Assembly: GCF_027925145.1 (NCBI RefSeq)
Contig: NZ_AP027130.1
Span: 186,001 to 250,000 of the forward strand
Length of the DNA stretch: 64,000 nucleotides
Reading direction: 5' to 3'
Source of the DNA: Thermodesulfomicrobium sp. WS
Lineage (GTDB): Bacteria > Desulfobacterota > Desulfovibrionia > Desulfovibrionales > Desulfomicrobiaceae
The translations under genes were made by a program, and so were the position numbers. Shown here one piece after another: positions 1-8,934 of this stretch; position 1 is the first letter of the stretch; every line of letters begins with the position of its first letter. Below the pieces are notes generated by a model. It was not told the origin of the DNA and did not search any database. It saw only the letters and a list, made by a program, of their open reading frames with translations.

Positions 1-94
1 GCCACAATCTCAACCCAATAAAACCAATGACTTTTTCAGGGCGATCCCTCAAAAAAACAGTTCTTCGACGTTGCGAAAAAACGCCGCATCGTTG

Positions 95-928
95 CTAGAA
101 AACAACAATGAGGTACCGCGGACGTCCCGCAAGGTCCAACTCCACCCAGGCATGCTGGGCTCGCCCTGGGACGAGGGCCAGGGCCGCCTCGGCGTGGGAG
201 GCATCCACCTCACACACCACAAGCGCGCCCGGGGACATCCCCCCAAGCTGCGGCAGCAGCCGTCGGTATGCCTCAAGCCCATCGGCTCCGGCGAAAAGCG
301 CGATATGCGGCTCGAAGTGCAGCACTTCTCGGGACAGCTCCCGGCCCTGGGGCACGTAGGGCAAATTGGCCACCAGGACTGTACAGCGTGCAAGGTTCAC
401 CCCGCTCACCAGATCCATCCGCGCCAGGCACACGCGCCCCTCCAAACGATGACGCCGCACGTTGCCGGCAGCAACCTGCAGCGCTGCAGCAGACGTATCC
501 GTCCCCAGCACCCGCGCCTGTGGGAGCACCGTGGCCAGGGCCACGGCCAGGGCCCCGCTGCCGGTCCCCACATCCACCACCCACCCCGTAACGTCCGCAG
601 GCACATGCCGACGCACCACATCCACGATGCCTTCGGTTTCCGGCCGCGGAATGAGTACTGCGGGCGACACCGTCAGCGGAAGACCGTAAAACTCCTTCTC
701 CCCCACCAGATAGGCCACGGGCTCTCCGCGCAAGCGCCGTATGGCCAGCGCCGCCATGGAGGCCTCCACCTCCGCGCTCAGGTGCTGCGCGCGCTCCAAG
801 AGTACGGCAATCCGGTCCACGCCGAGCACGTGGGCCAAAAGGACTTGCGCCGAAAGCCGCGGCGAATCCACCCCCGCTTCCATGAATCGACCTTCCCAAT
901 AGGCCAGGATCTCTGCGATGCGGGCCAT
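95..928 (-). CDS. prmC: Peptide chain release factor N5-glutamine methyltransferase PrmC
   Basis: PrmC methylates the glutamine of the GGQ motif of release factors using S-adenosylmethionine. The 277-residue product has the family layout: an N-terminal helical domain containing GEP (68-70), LIPRPETE (92-99), the SAM-binding loop DVGTGSGALAV near 119-129, and the catalytic loop NLPY at 188-191. Most PrmC proteins have NPPY there, so the second position is a Leu substitution. Its start lies 9 nt after the stop of prfA, its substrate gene, the usual arrangement, so the two are probably co-transcribed. Function is assigned from motifs and context; the NLPY variant is the only oddity. Confidence 0.95.
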   Translation of the reverse strand: MARIAEILAYWEGRFMEAGVDSPRLSAQVLLAHVLGVDRIAVLLERAQHLSAEVEASMAALAIRRLRGEPVAYLVGEKEFYGLPLTVSPAVLIPRPETEGIVDVVRRHVPADVTGWVVDVGTGSGALAVALATVLPQARVLGTDTSAAALQVAAGNVRRHRLEGRVCLARMDLVSGVNLARCTVLVANLPYVPQGRELSREVLHFEPHIALFAGADGLEAYRRLLPQLGGMSPGALVVCEVDASHAEAALALVPGRAQHAWVELDLAGRPRYLIVVF

Positions 929-937
929 GCGGGCGGG

Positions 938-1999
938 CTAGACTTCTTTGAGGGCTTCTGTCTGGTAGTGTTGGATCAAGGCATCGATGATGGGATCGAG
1001 CCCGCCGTCCATCACTTGATCGAGGCTATACAAAGTGAGGTTAATGCGGTGGTCGGTCACCCGGCCTTGGGGGAAGTTGTAGGTGCGGATACGCTCGGAC
1101 CGATCGCCGGTACCCACCTGTGCCTTGCGGGTTTCGTCATAGGCGCGCTTGGATTCTTCCTGAGCGGCCTGGAGCAGCCGCGAGCGGAGCACCTTGAGGG
1201 CCTTGGCCTTGTTCTTGTGTTGGGATTTTTCGTCCTGACACGACACCACGATGCCGGTGGGCAAGTGCGTGATACGAATAGCCGAATCCGTGGTATTCAC
1301 CGACTGTCCACCCGGCCCGGAAGAACGAAAGACATCCACCCGAATATCATTGGGATCGATATGCACATCCACTTCCTCGGCCTCCGGCAAAATGGCCACC
1401 GTGACCGCCGAGGTGTGAATGCGCCCTTGGCTTTCCGTGGCAGGAACGCGCTGCACCCGGTGCGCGCCGGATTCATACTTGAGGCGGCTATACACCCGGT
1501 CCCCGGAGATGGAAGCAATGATTTCTTTGAACCCGCCGGTGCCGGTCTCGCTGGCGCTCACCACTTCCACGCGCCACCCTTGGGATTCCGCAAACCGGCT
1601 GTACATGCGAAAGAGGTCTGCAGCGAAAAGCGCTGCCTCCTCGCCGCCGGTGCCCGCACGGATCTCCAGGATGATATTCTTCTCATCCAACGGATCCTTG
1701 GGCAAAAGCAGGATTTTCAAACGGCTCAAGTGCTGCTCAAGCTGCGCCTCAAGCGCCGCCACCTCTTCCGCCGCCAACGCCGAAAGCTCGGGGTCCGGAT
1801 CTTTGGCCATCTCCCGCGCTTCGGCAAGCTGGCTTTGGGCAGCGCGATACGCTTCGTACTCGGCAACGATCTCTGCGAGTTCCGCGTGACGCTTGGCGAG
1901 CTTTTTATACCGCTCCGGGTCGGCCACCACATCCGGGGCAGCGAGCTCCCGCTCCAAGTCCCGGAAGGTGGCGACCAACGACTCGATCTTGTGGAGCAT
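938..1999 (-). CDS. prfA: Peptide chain release factor 1
   Basis: RF1 recognises UAA and UAG stop codons and triggers peptide release on the ribosome. The 353-residue protein is of normal length. It carries the codon-reading PAT tripeptide (186-188, in [15 protein letters not shown]) and the catalytic GGQ (230-232, in [10 protein letters not shown]). The PAT rather than SPF tripeptide identifies RF1 rather than RF2. It lies between rpmE (8 nt upstream) and prmC (9 nt downstream) in one leftward unit, so the factor, its methylase and a ribosomal protein are likely co-expressed. Confidence 0.98.
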   Translation of the reverse strand: MLHKIESLVATFRDLERELAAPDVVADPERYKKLAKRHAELAEIVAEYEAYRAAQSQLAEAREMAKDPDPELSALAAEEVAALEAQLEQHLSRLKILLLPKDPLDEKNIILEIRAGTGGEEAALFAADLFRMYSRFAESQGWRVEVVSASETGTGGFKEIIASISGDRVYSRLKYESGAHRVQRVPATESQGRIHTSAVTVAILPEAEEVDVHIDPNDIRVDVFRSSGPGGQSVNTTDSAIRITHLPTGIVVSCQDEKSQHKNKAKALKVLRSRLLQAAQEESKRAYDETRKAQVGTGDRSERIRTYNFPQGRVTDHRINLTLYSLDQVMDGGLDPIIDALIQHYQTEALKEV

Positions 2000-2007
2000 G
2001 CCGGAGG

Positions 2008-2217
2008 CTACTTCTTGATGTTCGCGTATTTCTTCCGAAAACGATCAATACGGCCCGCAGAGTCCACAAAACGCTGCTCACCCGTAAAGAACGGATGGCA
2101 ATGGGCACAAATTTCCACGTGCATCTGCTCGCCGGCCACGGACTTGGTCTGGAACTCATAGCCACAGGCACAGCGCACCGTGGTGTCGTACAGCCGGGGA
2201 TGGATATCCTTTTTCAT
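2008..2217 (-). CDS. rpmE: 50S ribosomal protein L31, zinc-binding form
   Basis: A 69-residue L31 of the zinc-binding (C+) type: Cys16 and Cys18 (CAC) pair with Cys37 and Cys40 (CAHC). The start has a GGAGG about 10 nt upstream. It is the first of three tightly spaced translation genes (rpmE-prfA-prmC). In many bacteria the C+ form is replaced by a zinc-free paralogue under zinc starvation; no such paralogue is in this window. Confidence 0.97.
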   Translation of the reverse strand: MKKDIHPRLYDTTVRCACGYEFQTKSVAGEQMHVEICAHCHPFFTGEQRFVDSAGRIDRFRKKYANIKK

Positions 2218-2318
2218 GACAACAATACCTCCTCAAGAGAAAAGAGGGTGAGCGCATAGCCCAGAGCCGAAGAGAACGCAAGTCCCAAAACAAACCCCAG
2301 GCATGGCGGCCGCCGAGG

Positions 2319-2969
2319 TTAAGGTTGGGCTTTGGCCTCGCCGAGAGTGATGGAAAAAGCAACCGAAAAGAGGTGATGCACGAAGTCCACGTACTCCACG
2401 GCCACCGTGTCCGGGACTTCGATACGCGCTGGGGCGAAGTTGACTATGCCCTTGACCCCAGCCTCCACGAGATAATTGGCCGCCCGCTGGGCCCGTTCCG
2501 GAGGCGTCGTGATGATGCCGATCTCAATGCCCAGTTCCGCCACCTTCTCTTTCAGACGCCGGGAGCAAACGACCTCCAGGCCAGCGATTTCCTCACCGAT
2601 CTTGAAGGGATCGCAGTCAAAGGCCCCCACCAGGATAAACCCCCGCCGCCGAAAAATACCATGGCGCAACAGGGCACGACCGAGGTTGCCGACCCCCACG
2701 AGGGCCACGTTCCAGGTGCGATCGATCCCCAGCGATTTCTTGATGGACGCCAAAAGATCGGCCACGCGGTAACCGACCCCACGCACGCCGAATTCACCAA
2801 AGTACGCCAAGTCTTTGCGAATCTGCGAAGAGTTGACGCCACAGGCCTGAGCCAAGCCTTCAGAGGAAATCACGTCCTGCCCCGCCTGCAAAAGCGACTC
2901 CAACACCTGCACATATACGGCAAGGCGCTGGATGGTTGCCCGAGGGATATGGTCACTTTTGAGCTGCAT
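2319..2969 (-). CDS. rex: Redox-sensing transcriptional repressor Rex
   Basis: Rex is a homodimeric repressor that binds DNA when NADH/NAD+ is low and releases it when NADH binds. The product has an N-terminal winged helix (about 1-80) and a Rossmann fold with VALVGVGNLG. A GTG start 48 nt further upstream is open, but it lies inside the putative atpE terminator. The ATG at 2969 gives the family-typical beginning MQLKSDHIPRATIQRLAVYV, so I chose it, although its ribosome site is weak. Placement after the F0 ATP synthase genes fits a regulator of respiratory genes; that link is inference. Confidence 0.93.
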   Translation of the reverse strand: MQLKSDHIPRATIQRLAVYVQVLESLLQAGQDVISSEGLAQACGVNSSQIRKDLAYFGEFGVRGVGYRVADLLASIKKSLGIDRTWNVALVGVGNLGRALLRHGIFRRRGFILVGAFDCDPFKIGEEIAGLEVVCSRRLKEKVAELGIEIGIITTPPERAQRAANYLVEAGVKGIVNFAPARIEVPDTVAVEYVDFVHHLFSVAFSITLGEAKAQP

Positions 2970-3001
2970 GGGACAGAATAAATCCAGGAGAATGGGAGGA
3001 C

Positions 3002-3034
3002 AAAGGGGGAGACACACTGCCTCCCCCTTTTGGA
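3002..3034 (-). terminator. Putative intrinsic terminator after atpE
   Basis: A perfect 10-bp inverted repeat (AAAGGGGGAG and CTCCCCCTTT) around a 9-nt loop begins 10 nt after the atpE stop on the minus strand. The T run after it is short (TTTG), so termination may be partial and rex could receive read-through. Confidence 0.55.
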
Positions 3035-3040
3035 GACAAG

Positions 3041-3364
3041 TTAGCCAACGAAGGGGTTGGCGAAGAGCAGGATGAGGTTCACCACCAGGGCGTAAATGGC
3101 CAGAGACTCGATCATGGCCAGGCCGATGAGCATGGTCACGGTGATCTTACCAGAAGCCTCGGGGTTGCGGGCGGTGCCTTCGCAGGCAGCCTTCAGACCC
3201 AAGCCCTGAGCGATACCGCAGCCGGCAGCGGCGATGGCCATACCGAAAGCGGTAGCCATAGCGATGTTGGAAGCCAGAGCCGGATCCGCGCCAGCGGCGA
3301 AGGCGGAAGAGGCCACGAACAAGAGAGCCACGGTGGAGAGCAGAGACAGAATACCTTTACGCAT
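3041..3364 (-). CDS. atpE: F0F1 ATP synthase subunit c with N-terminal signal sequence
   Basis: Subunit c forms the rotating ring of the F0 motor. The 107-residue product starts with a cleavable-looking signal peptide (about residues 1-23, ending AFA), then two transmembrane helices joined by the polar loop ARNPEA. The ion-binding carboxylate is Glu86 in MIESLAIY. Gln53 in GIAQG, Ser87 and Tyr91 are also present, matching most of the ligands of sodium-binding c rings; the usual Thr two residues after the Glu is Leu88. The start has GGAGG 10 nt upstream. It follows atpB and is separated from rex by a hairpin. Confidence 0.97.
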   Translation of the reverse strand: MRKGILSLLSTVALLFVASSAFAAGADPALASNIAMATAFGMAIAAAGCGIAQGLGLKAACEGTARNPEASGKITVTMLIGLAMIESLAIYALVVNLILLFANPFVG

Positions 3365-3420
3365 GATCCAAAAACCTCCATGAAGATAATGTTACGGTCA
3401 AAAGACCAATTCCCCACACA

Positions 3421-4125
3421 TTAGTGTGCTTCTTCAAATGCGCCCTTGAGATAGAGCATGGACAGCATGAAGAACACGAAAGCCTGAATGACGTCAGCCA
3501 GCATAAACAAGAAATACATGGGCACGGTCGAGACCACCGGCGCCAAAATGAAGAGCAGAGCCAGTACGATATCCTCACCACGGATATTTCCAAAAAGACG
3601 CAGCGAGAGCGAAAGCATACGGGCAAAGTGTCCGATGACCTCAATGGGAAACATCAACGGAGCCATCCAAATCATCGGTCCAGTAAAATGCTTGATGTAA
3701 TGCAGCCCGTGCAGCTTGAATCCCCAATACTGATAATAGACGAATACGAACACCGCCATAGACGCCGTGGTGTTGATATTGGCGGTAGGGGCGTCGCTTC
3801 CGGGGACCAGACCGCCGACGTTGCTGCACAAAATGTAGATGAACAGGGTTGCCAGTACAGGGAACACCTTTCGGCCGTCTTCTCCCATATTGGCGACCAC
3901 AAAGTTCTCCAGGGACCCGATGAGAAACTCAAAGAAATTCTGCAATCCTCGCGGCACCAAGGAAAGATTCTTGGTCGCCAGAACGGACAGGGTGATGAGT
4001 ACGGCCATAAACGTCCAGGAGTACAGGACGTGGGTCGGGATGAGGGCATGCCCATGGGCATCCACCAAGCCGATGGCCTTGACCGCCTCCTCCACGAGAA
4101 AAATGGGATGCAATCCTCCAGCCAT
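3421..4125 (-). CDS. atpB: F0F1 ATP synthase subunit a
   Basis: Subunit a is the stator that provides the ion half-channels next to the c ring. The 234-residue product is a multi-pass membrane protein with the essential Arg in LSLSLRLFGN. It also has Asn/Gly-rich loop and helix residues typical of bacterial AtpB, such as PIEVIGHFARMLS. It lies just downstream of atpI (3 nt) and 56 nt upstream of atpE. The F1 and subunit b genes are not in the window, so the ATP synthase genes are split into at least two loci, as known in Desulfovibrio relatives. Confidence 0.97.
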   Translation of the reverse strand: MAGGLHPIFLVEEAVKAIGLVDAHGHALIPTHVLYSWTFMAVLITLSVLATKNLSLVPRGLQNFFEFLIGSLENFVVANMGEDGRKVFPVLATLFIYILCSNVGGLVPGSDAPTANINTTASMAVFVFVYYQYWGFKLHGLHYIKHFTGPMIWMAPLMFPIEVIGHFARMLSLSLRLFGNIRGEDIVLALLFILAPVVSTVPMYFLFMLADVIQAFVFFMLSMLYLKGAFEEAH

Positions 4126-4128
4126 GCT

Positions 4129-4533
4129 TCAAGCCTCCTTAGATGTTCTCCCCAAAAAATGAACAATTCCCCAAAGCAAAATATTCACGAGCACTGTGCC
4201 AAGCCCCATGAGCACCATGGCGACGGACGCATGCCACAGGATCAGAACACCATACAACGCCCCCCCCGTCAGGAGGAGACGCACATAAAAACTGACAAGC
4301 AGCGACAGTACCGCCCTGCGGCGCAGGAACACCAGCTCCTGGATGAACCGTGCCAGGGCAAGAAAATTGAGCGTCCCCAACACCGTACCGATGCAGAAAT
4401 CCCGACCCCAGCCGCCCAAGGGCAAAAGTGCCAGCGCCCCCACGGTCACTGCCAACTGCAGGGCAACCATCCGGCGCACTTCCGGGACGAAATATCCCCA
4501 CCGGTAGAGCATGGACTCAATGGCGTGCAGCAT
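4129..4533 (-). CDS. atpI: ATP synthase subunit I-like membrane protein
   Basis: A 134-residue protein with four predicted transmembrane helices, matching the ATP synthase I chain family by position and topology. Members of this family help c-ring assembly or Mg2+ supply; the precise role here is not known. The open frame extends further upstream, but the ATG at 4533 has AAGGAGA just before it and gives the start MLHAIESMLYRWGYF. Its 5' end overlaps the preceding atpZ-like gene by 17 nt, indicating translational coupling. Confidence 0.8.
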   Translation of the reverse strand: MLHAIESMLYRWGYFVPEVRRMVALQLAVTVGALALLPLGGWGRDFCIGTVLGTLNFLALARFIQELVFLRRRAVLSLLVSFYVRLLLTGGALYGVLILWHASVAMVLMGLGTVLVNILLWGIVHFLGRTSKEA

Positions 4534-4762
4534 CTTTCTCCTTGCGCTGAATGCGCTGCATCTCCCGAAACATATTCCGGTACCCAGCGATGATGCCAAA
4601 AATCAGAAAAACGACCAGCAACCACGGCTTGGTGCCCAGCCATTTATCGAGATAATATCCCATGACCAGACCCACGATGATCCCGGATACCAAATGGATG
4701 CCCATCACCGAGGCCATGCCCAGCAGCTCGAAAAAGTCGTTCTTCTTTTTCCCAAAGAACAT
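4517..4762 (-). CDS. AtpZ/AtpI-type F0 gene-1 protein
   Basis: An 81-residue two-helix membrane protein of the ATPase gene 1 type: a short basic start (MFFGKKKNDFFELLG), a Gly-rich helix (SGIIVGLVMGYYLDKWLG) and a second helix ending IAGYRNMFREM. Such proteins precede the F0 genes in many bacteria. The upstream GTG at 4771 is possible, but its spacing to AGGGTGG is too short, so I prefer the ATG at 4762. It is the first gene of the leftward F0 operon. Confidence 0.8.
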   Translation of the reverse strand: MFFGKKKNDFFELLGMASVMGIHLVSGIIVGLVMGYYLDKWLGTKPWLLVVFLIFGIIAGYRNMFREMQRIQRKEKDAARH

Positions 4763-4817
4763 GAGCACCACCCTGCGAGAACCGCGGTCTTGTGCAACAA
4801 ATCACAAATCGGAGCCC

Positions 4818-4846
4818 CGGCTAGCACAAGCCCCAGCGGTCGTCAA
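4818..4846 (-). promoter_or_regulatory. Weak candidate promoter for the F0 operon
   Basis: On the minus strand TTGACG and TAGCCG are separated by 17 nt, about 56 nt upstream of the first F0 gene. The -35 element is good and the -10 element poor, so this is only a suggestion. Confidence 0.25.
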
Positions 4847-4967
4847 CGAAAGTTTTCTTTTCCGGGGGAAGACGACGCCTTGTGGTTTTTTCCCAAAAAA
4901 GTCTTTATAAACAAGCAACTCATAAATGTTCTTGCCGGAAGGCACCTGTCATTTTATGCCATAGCCC

Positions 4968-7418
4968 ATGCCAACACTTCCTTCGATCAAACACTGTCTT
5001 CTCGGCTACCGGGAGCTGGGTTTCTCCACCAATACCCGACGCGTGCTCCGCACGTGGCGGCCAGGCCAGGCTCCGCAGCCCGAAGTCCTCTTCCAGGCCC
5101 GGGCACTGCGCGCCTTGGAGCGGGGGACCAGTATCCCGGACAAGGAATACAATATTTACGTCGCCGGGTCTCCGGGGCTGGGACGCACCTATCTCGTAGA
5201 GCGCTTCGTGCACGAACGCGCCCGCAAGGAGCCCACGCCGCCGGACCTCGTATACGTCCATAATTTCACAGACCCGGACCGCCCCGTGCTCCTGTCGCTC
5301 CCCGCGGGCCACGGCCGCATCCTCAAGGACATGCTCCAACGGGCCATGCGCCGCCTGCGCCGCGATCTGCCGCGGCACTTCGAAAAGGCGAGCTACCAGC
5401 GCTCGCAAAGCAAGCTCCTTGCCCAACTGGCATCCGCCCGGGAAGACCTCATGGGCAAGATGGAGGAGACGGCGGGTCGCCACGGCTTTAGCCTCGCCAT
5501 CGACAGCACTGGAGGCATTGCGCTGACCCCGCTGGTGGAAGGAAAGGTCCTGACCTCGGAAGAATACGACCGCCTCGATGCGCCGCGCAAAAGAGACATC
5601 AAGGCCCAAAGCAGTGCCGTGCTCACCGCCCTCTCGGACCTCACCCGCCAGGTGAACCGCTGCGAACAGGAGTTCCGTATCCAAGAACAGCGCCTGGAGA
5701 CCGCCCATGGGGCAAGCCTCGTGGACCGGCTGCTGGCGCCGGTGCGCCGCAAGTTCGCGCAGCACAAGGCCGTGCTCACCCACCTCGACCAACTGCGCGA
5801 GGACATTCTGGAAAACCTCGATCGCTACCAGGGCCGACCGGAACACGAGCCCAAGACCCCGCAAGAGCCGTCGCCGGAGGCGTACCTCGACTCCTTTTTC
5901 CAGCGCTACGAAGTCAATCTTTTCGTGGACAATGCCGAGACCCAGGGTGCTCCGGTGGTGCAGGAGATCAATCCCTCCTTTGCCAATCTCCTCGGCTGCA
6001 TCGAGCGCGAGACCGAATGGGGATCCCTCTACACGGACTTCACCCTCATCCGCCCCGGGGCCATCCACAAAGCAAACGGCGGTTATCTCATCTTGCGCGT
6101 GGACGACCTCATGGGCCATCCCTTGGCCTGGGAAGGTTTGCTGCGCTGCCTGCGCACCCAACTCTCCCGGCTCGAAGACCCCAGCGATCACTTCGACAGC
6201 CTGCGCACCCACAGCATCTCGCCAGAACCGGTGCCGCTGCGCGTCAAGGTCATCCTCATCGGTGACGATGAGACCTACGAGATCCTTTACGCCAATGACG
6301 AGCGCTTCCGCAAACTCTTCAAAATCAAGGCGCACATCCAAGAAACCGTGGACCGTGACGCAGCGTCCATCCAGGCCTATGCCCACACCCTCGATGCCAT
6401 GCTGCGCCACGAACGGCGGCGACCATTCACCAAAGACGCCTACGCCGCCCTCATCGACCACGCCACGCGCCTGGCCGAAGACCGCACGCGCCTGGCCCTG
6501 GCCTTTGCCCTCCAGCGGGAAGTCATGATCGAGGCAGAGGCCGTGGCGCGCGCCCGCAACGTGCGCGTCGTGGATGCGGAGATCATCCGCGAGACGCTGC
6601 GCGAGCGCGACTACCGCAACGGTCTCTACCACGAAGAGTTCCTGCGCGACTACGACCGCCGCATCATCAAGGTACGCACCCACGGCCGCGAAGTGGGCGT
6701 GGCCAACGGCCTTTCCGTGACGCAAATCGGCGAATACGTCATGGGACTGCCCCACCAGATTTCCTGCACCGTGGGCGTGGGGCACGGCGGGATCATGGAC
6801 CTGGAACGGGAGGCGGAGCTCGGCGGCCCCATCCACACCAAGGGGATGATGATCCTCAAAAGCTATTTCTACAATCGCTTTGCCCAGGACAAGCCCATCG
6901 TACTCTCGGGCAGCATCTGTTTTGAACAGAGCTATGCCGAAGTGGATGGCGATTCCGCCTCCGGGGCGGAGCTAGCGGCCCTGCTCTCGGCCATCTCCGG
7001 CGTCCCCATCCGCCTCGATCTCGCCTTCACCGGCGCGGTCTCGCAAAGCGGTGCCATCATGGCCGTGGGCGGGGTGGCCGCCAAGGTGGAAGGATTTTTC
7101 GAGGTCTGCCGTCGCCACGGCCTCTCCGGGACCCAGGGGGTCATCGTGCCCCGGGACAACGTGGACAACTTGGTCCTCAAGGACGAAGTACTCGAGGCCA
7201 TCCGCGCAGGCGGCTTCCACATCTACGCGGTCTCCTGCATCGAAGAAGCCATGGAGATCCTCACCGGCATGCGCGCTGGCGTGCGCTGTAAAAACGGCCG
7301 ATTCTCCCCTGGCTCTCTCTTTGCCCAGGTGGACGAGCGACTCTCGGAACTTGCCCGCTTGGCAGAGCGCACCCAACCACGCCGCAAAAACCGCCGGAGC
7401 GCGGCGGCGCGCGAATAA
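4968..7418 (+). CDS. Lon-type ATP-dependent protease, AAA_32/LonB-like
   Basis: An 816-residue cytoplasmic protease-ATPase. The C-terminal third is a Lon S16 protease domain with the Ser-Lys dyad: Ser663 in DGDSASGAE and Lys706 in GGVAAKVEG. The N-terminal half is the divergent AAA module of the LonB/YcbZ-like group. It includes a P-loop at residues 67-74, GSPGLGRT, in which the usual Lys is Arg73, and a long helical insertion (about 140-300). The later block RPGAIHKANGGYLIL and the sensor-like segment GDDETYEILYANDERFRKLF fit this family. It is transcribed divergently from the F0 operon and converges on the tolC-like gene with a 3-nt gap. Substrate unknown. Confidence 0.9.
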   Translation: MPTLPSIKHCLLGYRELGFSTNTRRVLRTWRPGQAPQPEVLFQARALRALERGTSIPDKEYNIYVAGSPGLGRTYLVERFVHERARKEPTPPDLVYVHNFTDPDRPVLLSLPAGHGRILKDMLQRAMRRLRRDLPRHFEKASYQRSQSKLLAQLASAREDLMGKMEETAGRHGFSLAIDSTGGIALTPLVEGKVLTSEEYDRLDAPRKRDIKAQSSAVLTALSDLTRQVNRCEQEFRIQEQRLETAHGASLVDRLLAPVRRKFAQHKAVLTHLDQLREDILENLDRYQGRPEHEPKTPQEPSPEAYLDSFFQRYEVNLFVDNAETQGAPVVQEINPSFANLLGCIERETEWGSLYTDFTLIRPGAIHKANGGYLILRVDDLMGHPLAWEGLLRCLRTQLSRLEDPSDHFDSLRTHSISPEPVPLRVKVILIGDDETYEILYANDERFRKLFKIKAHIQETVDRDAASIQAYAHTLDAMLRHERRRPFTKDAYAALIDHATRLAEDRTRLALAFALQREVMIEAEAVARARNVRVVDAEIIRETLRERDYRNGLYHEEFLRDYDRRIIKVRTHGREVGVANGLSVTQIGEYVMGLPHQISCTVGVGHGGIMDLEREAELGGPIHTKGMMILKSYFYNRFAQDKPIVLSGSICFEQSYAEVDGDSASGAELAALLSAISGVPIRLDLAFTGAVSQSGAIMAVGGVAAKVEGFFEVCRRHGLSGTQGVIVPRDNVDNLVLKDEVLEAIRAGGFHIYAVSCIEEAMEILTGMRAGVRCKNGRFSPGSLFAQVDERLSELARLAERTQPRRKNRRSAAARE

Positions 7419-7421
7419 CCC

Positions 7422-8699
7422 CTACGGGGCCGACGGCCGCCCCGCGCCCATGGCGGCCAAAAGCCGCGCCACGGCCAAGCGATGGTCGGCCAAGGCCTGG
7501 ATCACCCGGGTTTCGGCCTCGGTGCGGGCGGCCTGAGCGTCGAGCACGTCCGTATTCGTCCCCACCTGCGCTTCATAGCGGGCCTGGGCCATGCGCAGGC
7601 TCTCCTTGGCAGCGGCCAGCCCGTCCTGGGCGGTCTGCAACCGCTTGGCGGCTTCGGCAATCTGCAGATACCGCTGCCGCACTTCGTATTGGGCCTCCAG
7701 GCGCAACGCCTCGTATTCCTGTGCCAGACGCAGCACATTTTTTTCCGCCTGCTGGGCCGTAAAATAGGTCTGCCCCCAGTCGAAGGCCTTCCAGCGCACC
7801 CCAGCCTGGGCCTGCCAGCTGCTCGGGGTATGGTAGGCATCGCCGGACACTGAAGGATCGTCCCCGGCCCGTTGGTACTCGAAACGGGCACTCACTTGGG
7901 GATACAAAGGAGATGCCGCCAGACGCGCCTCCTGCCGGGCCGTGTCCACCGCGAGCTGGGCAATACGGATGTCCGGCCGCTGCGCCAGCGCCGCCTCCAG
8001 GCACGCCTCCAAGCTCCGCGAAAACGGCTGAAAATCGAGCTCCCCGGAAAACTCCACCGGGGCCTTGGCAGCGAGGAGCGTCTCCAGGCGCGCCTGGGCC
8101 ACGGCAACGGCATTGTCCGCCTCCACCACCGCCTGCTCCGCCCGGCTCACCTCCACCTGCGCCTGGAGCACGTCCAGTTTGGGGCGAAGCCCGGTCTCAA
8201 AAAAGGCCTGATTGCGGCGAAGGTGCGCCCGCAGGCGCTCCAGGCTGTCTTCCGCCGCCTTGCGGCTTGCCCGGGCCTGCAACAGGCCAAGAAACGCCTC
8301 GCGAATGCCAAGGGCGAGCTGCTCGCGGGCATGTTCCAGACGCGAGCGGAGTTCCGCCTCCTGCAGCTTGGCCTTTTCCAGGTTCGAAAGCAGGGCGAAG
8401 CCCGTAAAGAGGGGTTGATCCACCCGCAGCGTCAATTGCCAATTGTCCCGGGTCCCTGCCGGATAGCCCAAAAGCTGCGGCGTCTCATCCAGGCGGTTGT
8501 ACCCGTATTCCACGCTCACCGCAGGCCCGAAGGCGCCGCGCGCGGCGCGCACCCCAAACGCCGCGCCTTCCAGGGCCTCCCGCACCGCTTGAATGGACGG
8601 GTGCGCCGCCAAGCCGGCCCGCACCGCTTCCTCCATATCCATGCCCCAGGCCGCAGCACTCCACAGCACCACTGCTACCGCCCACGTGATCTTGCGCAT
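7422..8699 (-). CDS. TolC-family outer membrane efflux protein
   Basis: A 425-residue TolC-like outer-membrane channel. It has a signal peptide (about residues 1-19, ending AAAWG) and two tandem outer-membrane-efflux repeats rich in alpha-helical, coiled-coil segments. Family patterns include DQPLFTGF in the first half and a second-half counterpart RWKAFDWGQTYF. GAGGAGG precedes the ATG by 4 nt. No adaptor or inner-membrane pump gene is adjacent, so its partner must be elsewhere and the exported substrate cannot be assigned. Confidence 0.9.
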   Translation of the reverse strand: MRKITWAVAVVLWSAAAWGMDMEEAVRAGLAAHPSIQAVREALEGAAFGVRAARGAFGPAVSVEYGYNRLDETPQLLGYPAGTRDNWQLTLRVDQPLFTGFALLSNLEKAKLQEAELRSRLEHAREQLALGIREAFLGLLQARASRKAAEDSLERLRAHLRRNQAFFETGLRPKLDVLQAQVEVSRAEQAVVEADNAVAVAQARLETLLAAKAPVEFSGELDFQPFSRSLEACLEAALAQRPDIRIAQLAVDTARQEARLAASPLYPQVSARFEYQRAGDDPSVSGDAYHTPSSWQAQAGVRWKAFDWGQTYFTAQQAEKNVLRLAQEYEALRLEAQYEVRQRYLQIAEAAKRLQTAQDGLAAAKESLRMAQARYEAQVGTNTDVLDAQAARTEAETRVIQALADHRLAVARLLAAMGAGRPSAP

Positions 8700-8829
8700 A
8701 CCGCCTCCTCAAAAACACATCTCGCCTCGCCCTAGGCCAAGAAGCACCCCAAAGCAACACAAGCCCGGCCTTGAAATTCCTGAAAACTCCCGCTAGCGAG
8801 GACACCATTCGATTCCCAAGGAGGTGCGT

Positions 8830-8934
8830 ATGTTTTCCGGTCTCATCCTGGCTTTGGCCCTTGGTGTTCTTGGCGTCATCATCTACTTCATCCATCTGGA
8901 GCACGGCCCCAAAGAGCACGAGCATCACCACTAG
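8830..8934 (+). CDS. Small single-span membrane peptide with His-rich tail (34 aa)
   Basis: A 34-residue open frame with a near-perfect ribosome site (AAGGAGGTG ending 4 nt before the ATG). It encodes one hydrophobic helix (SGLILALALGVLGVIIYFIH) and a charged tail, LEHGPKEHEHHH. It stands alone between the tolC-like gene (divergent) and tRNA-Phe. The signal is the combination of strong ribosome site, clean transmembrane helix and stop; the function is unknown. The histidines could bind metal or a cofactor, as in small subunits of respiratory complexes, but that is speculation. Confidence 0.6.
   Translation: MFSGLILALALGVLGVIIYFIHLEHGPKEHEHHH

Noticed and set aside
71-2161. 696-residue open frame on the plus strand
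   Set aside because: Antisense to prmC, prfA and rpmE; no ribosome site and a His/Gly/Arg-rich composition typical of GC-rich antisense frames.
4920-6836. 638-residue minus-strand open frame
   Set aside because: Shadow of the LonB-type protease gene, which has clear motifs on the other strand.
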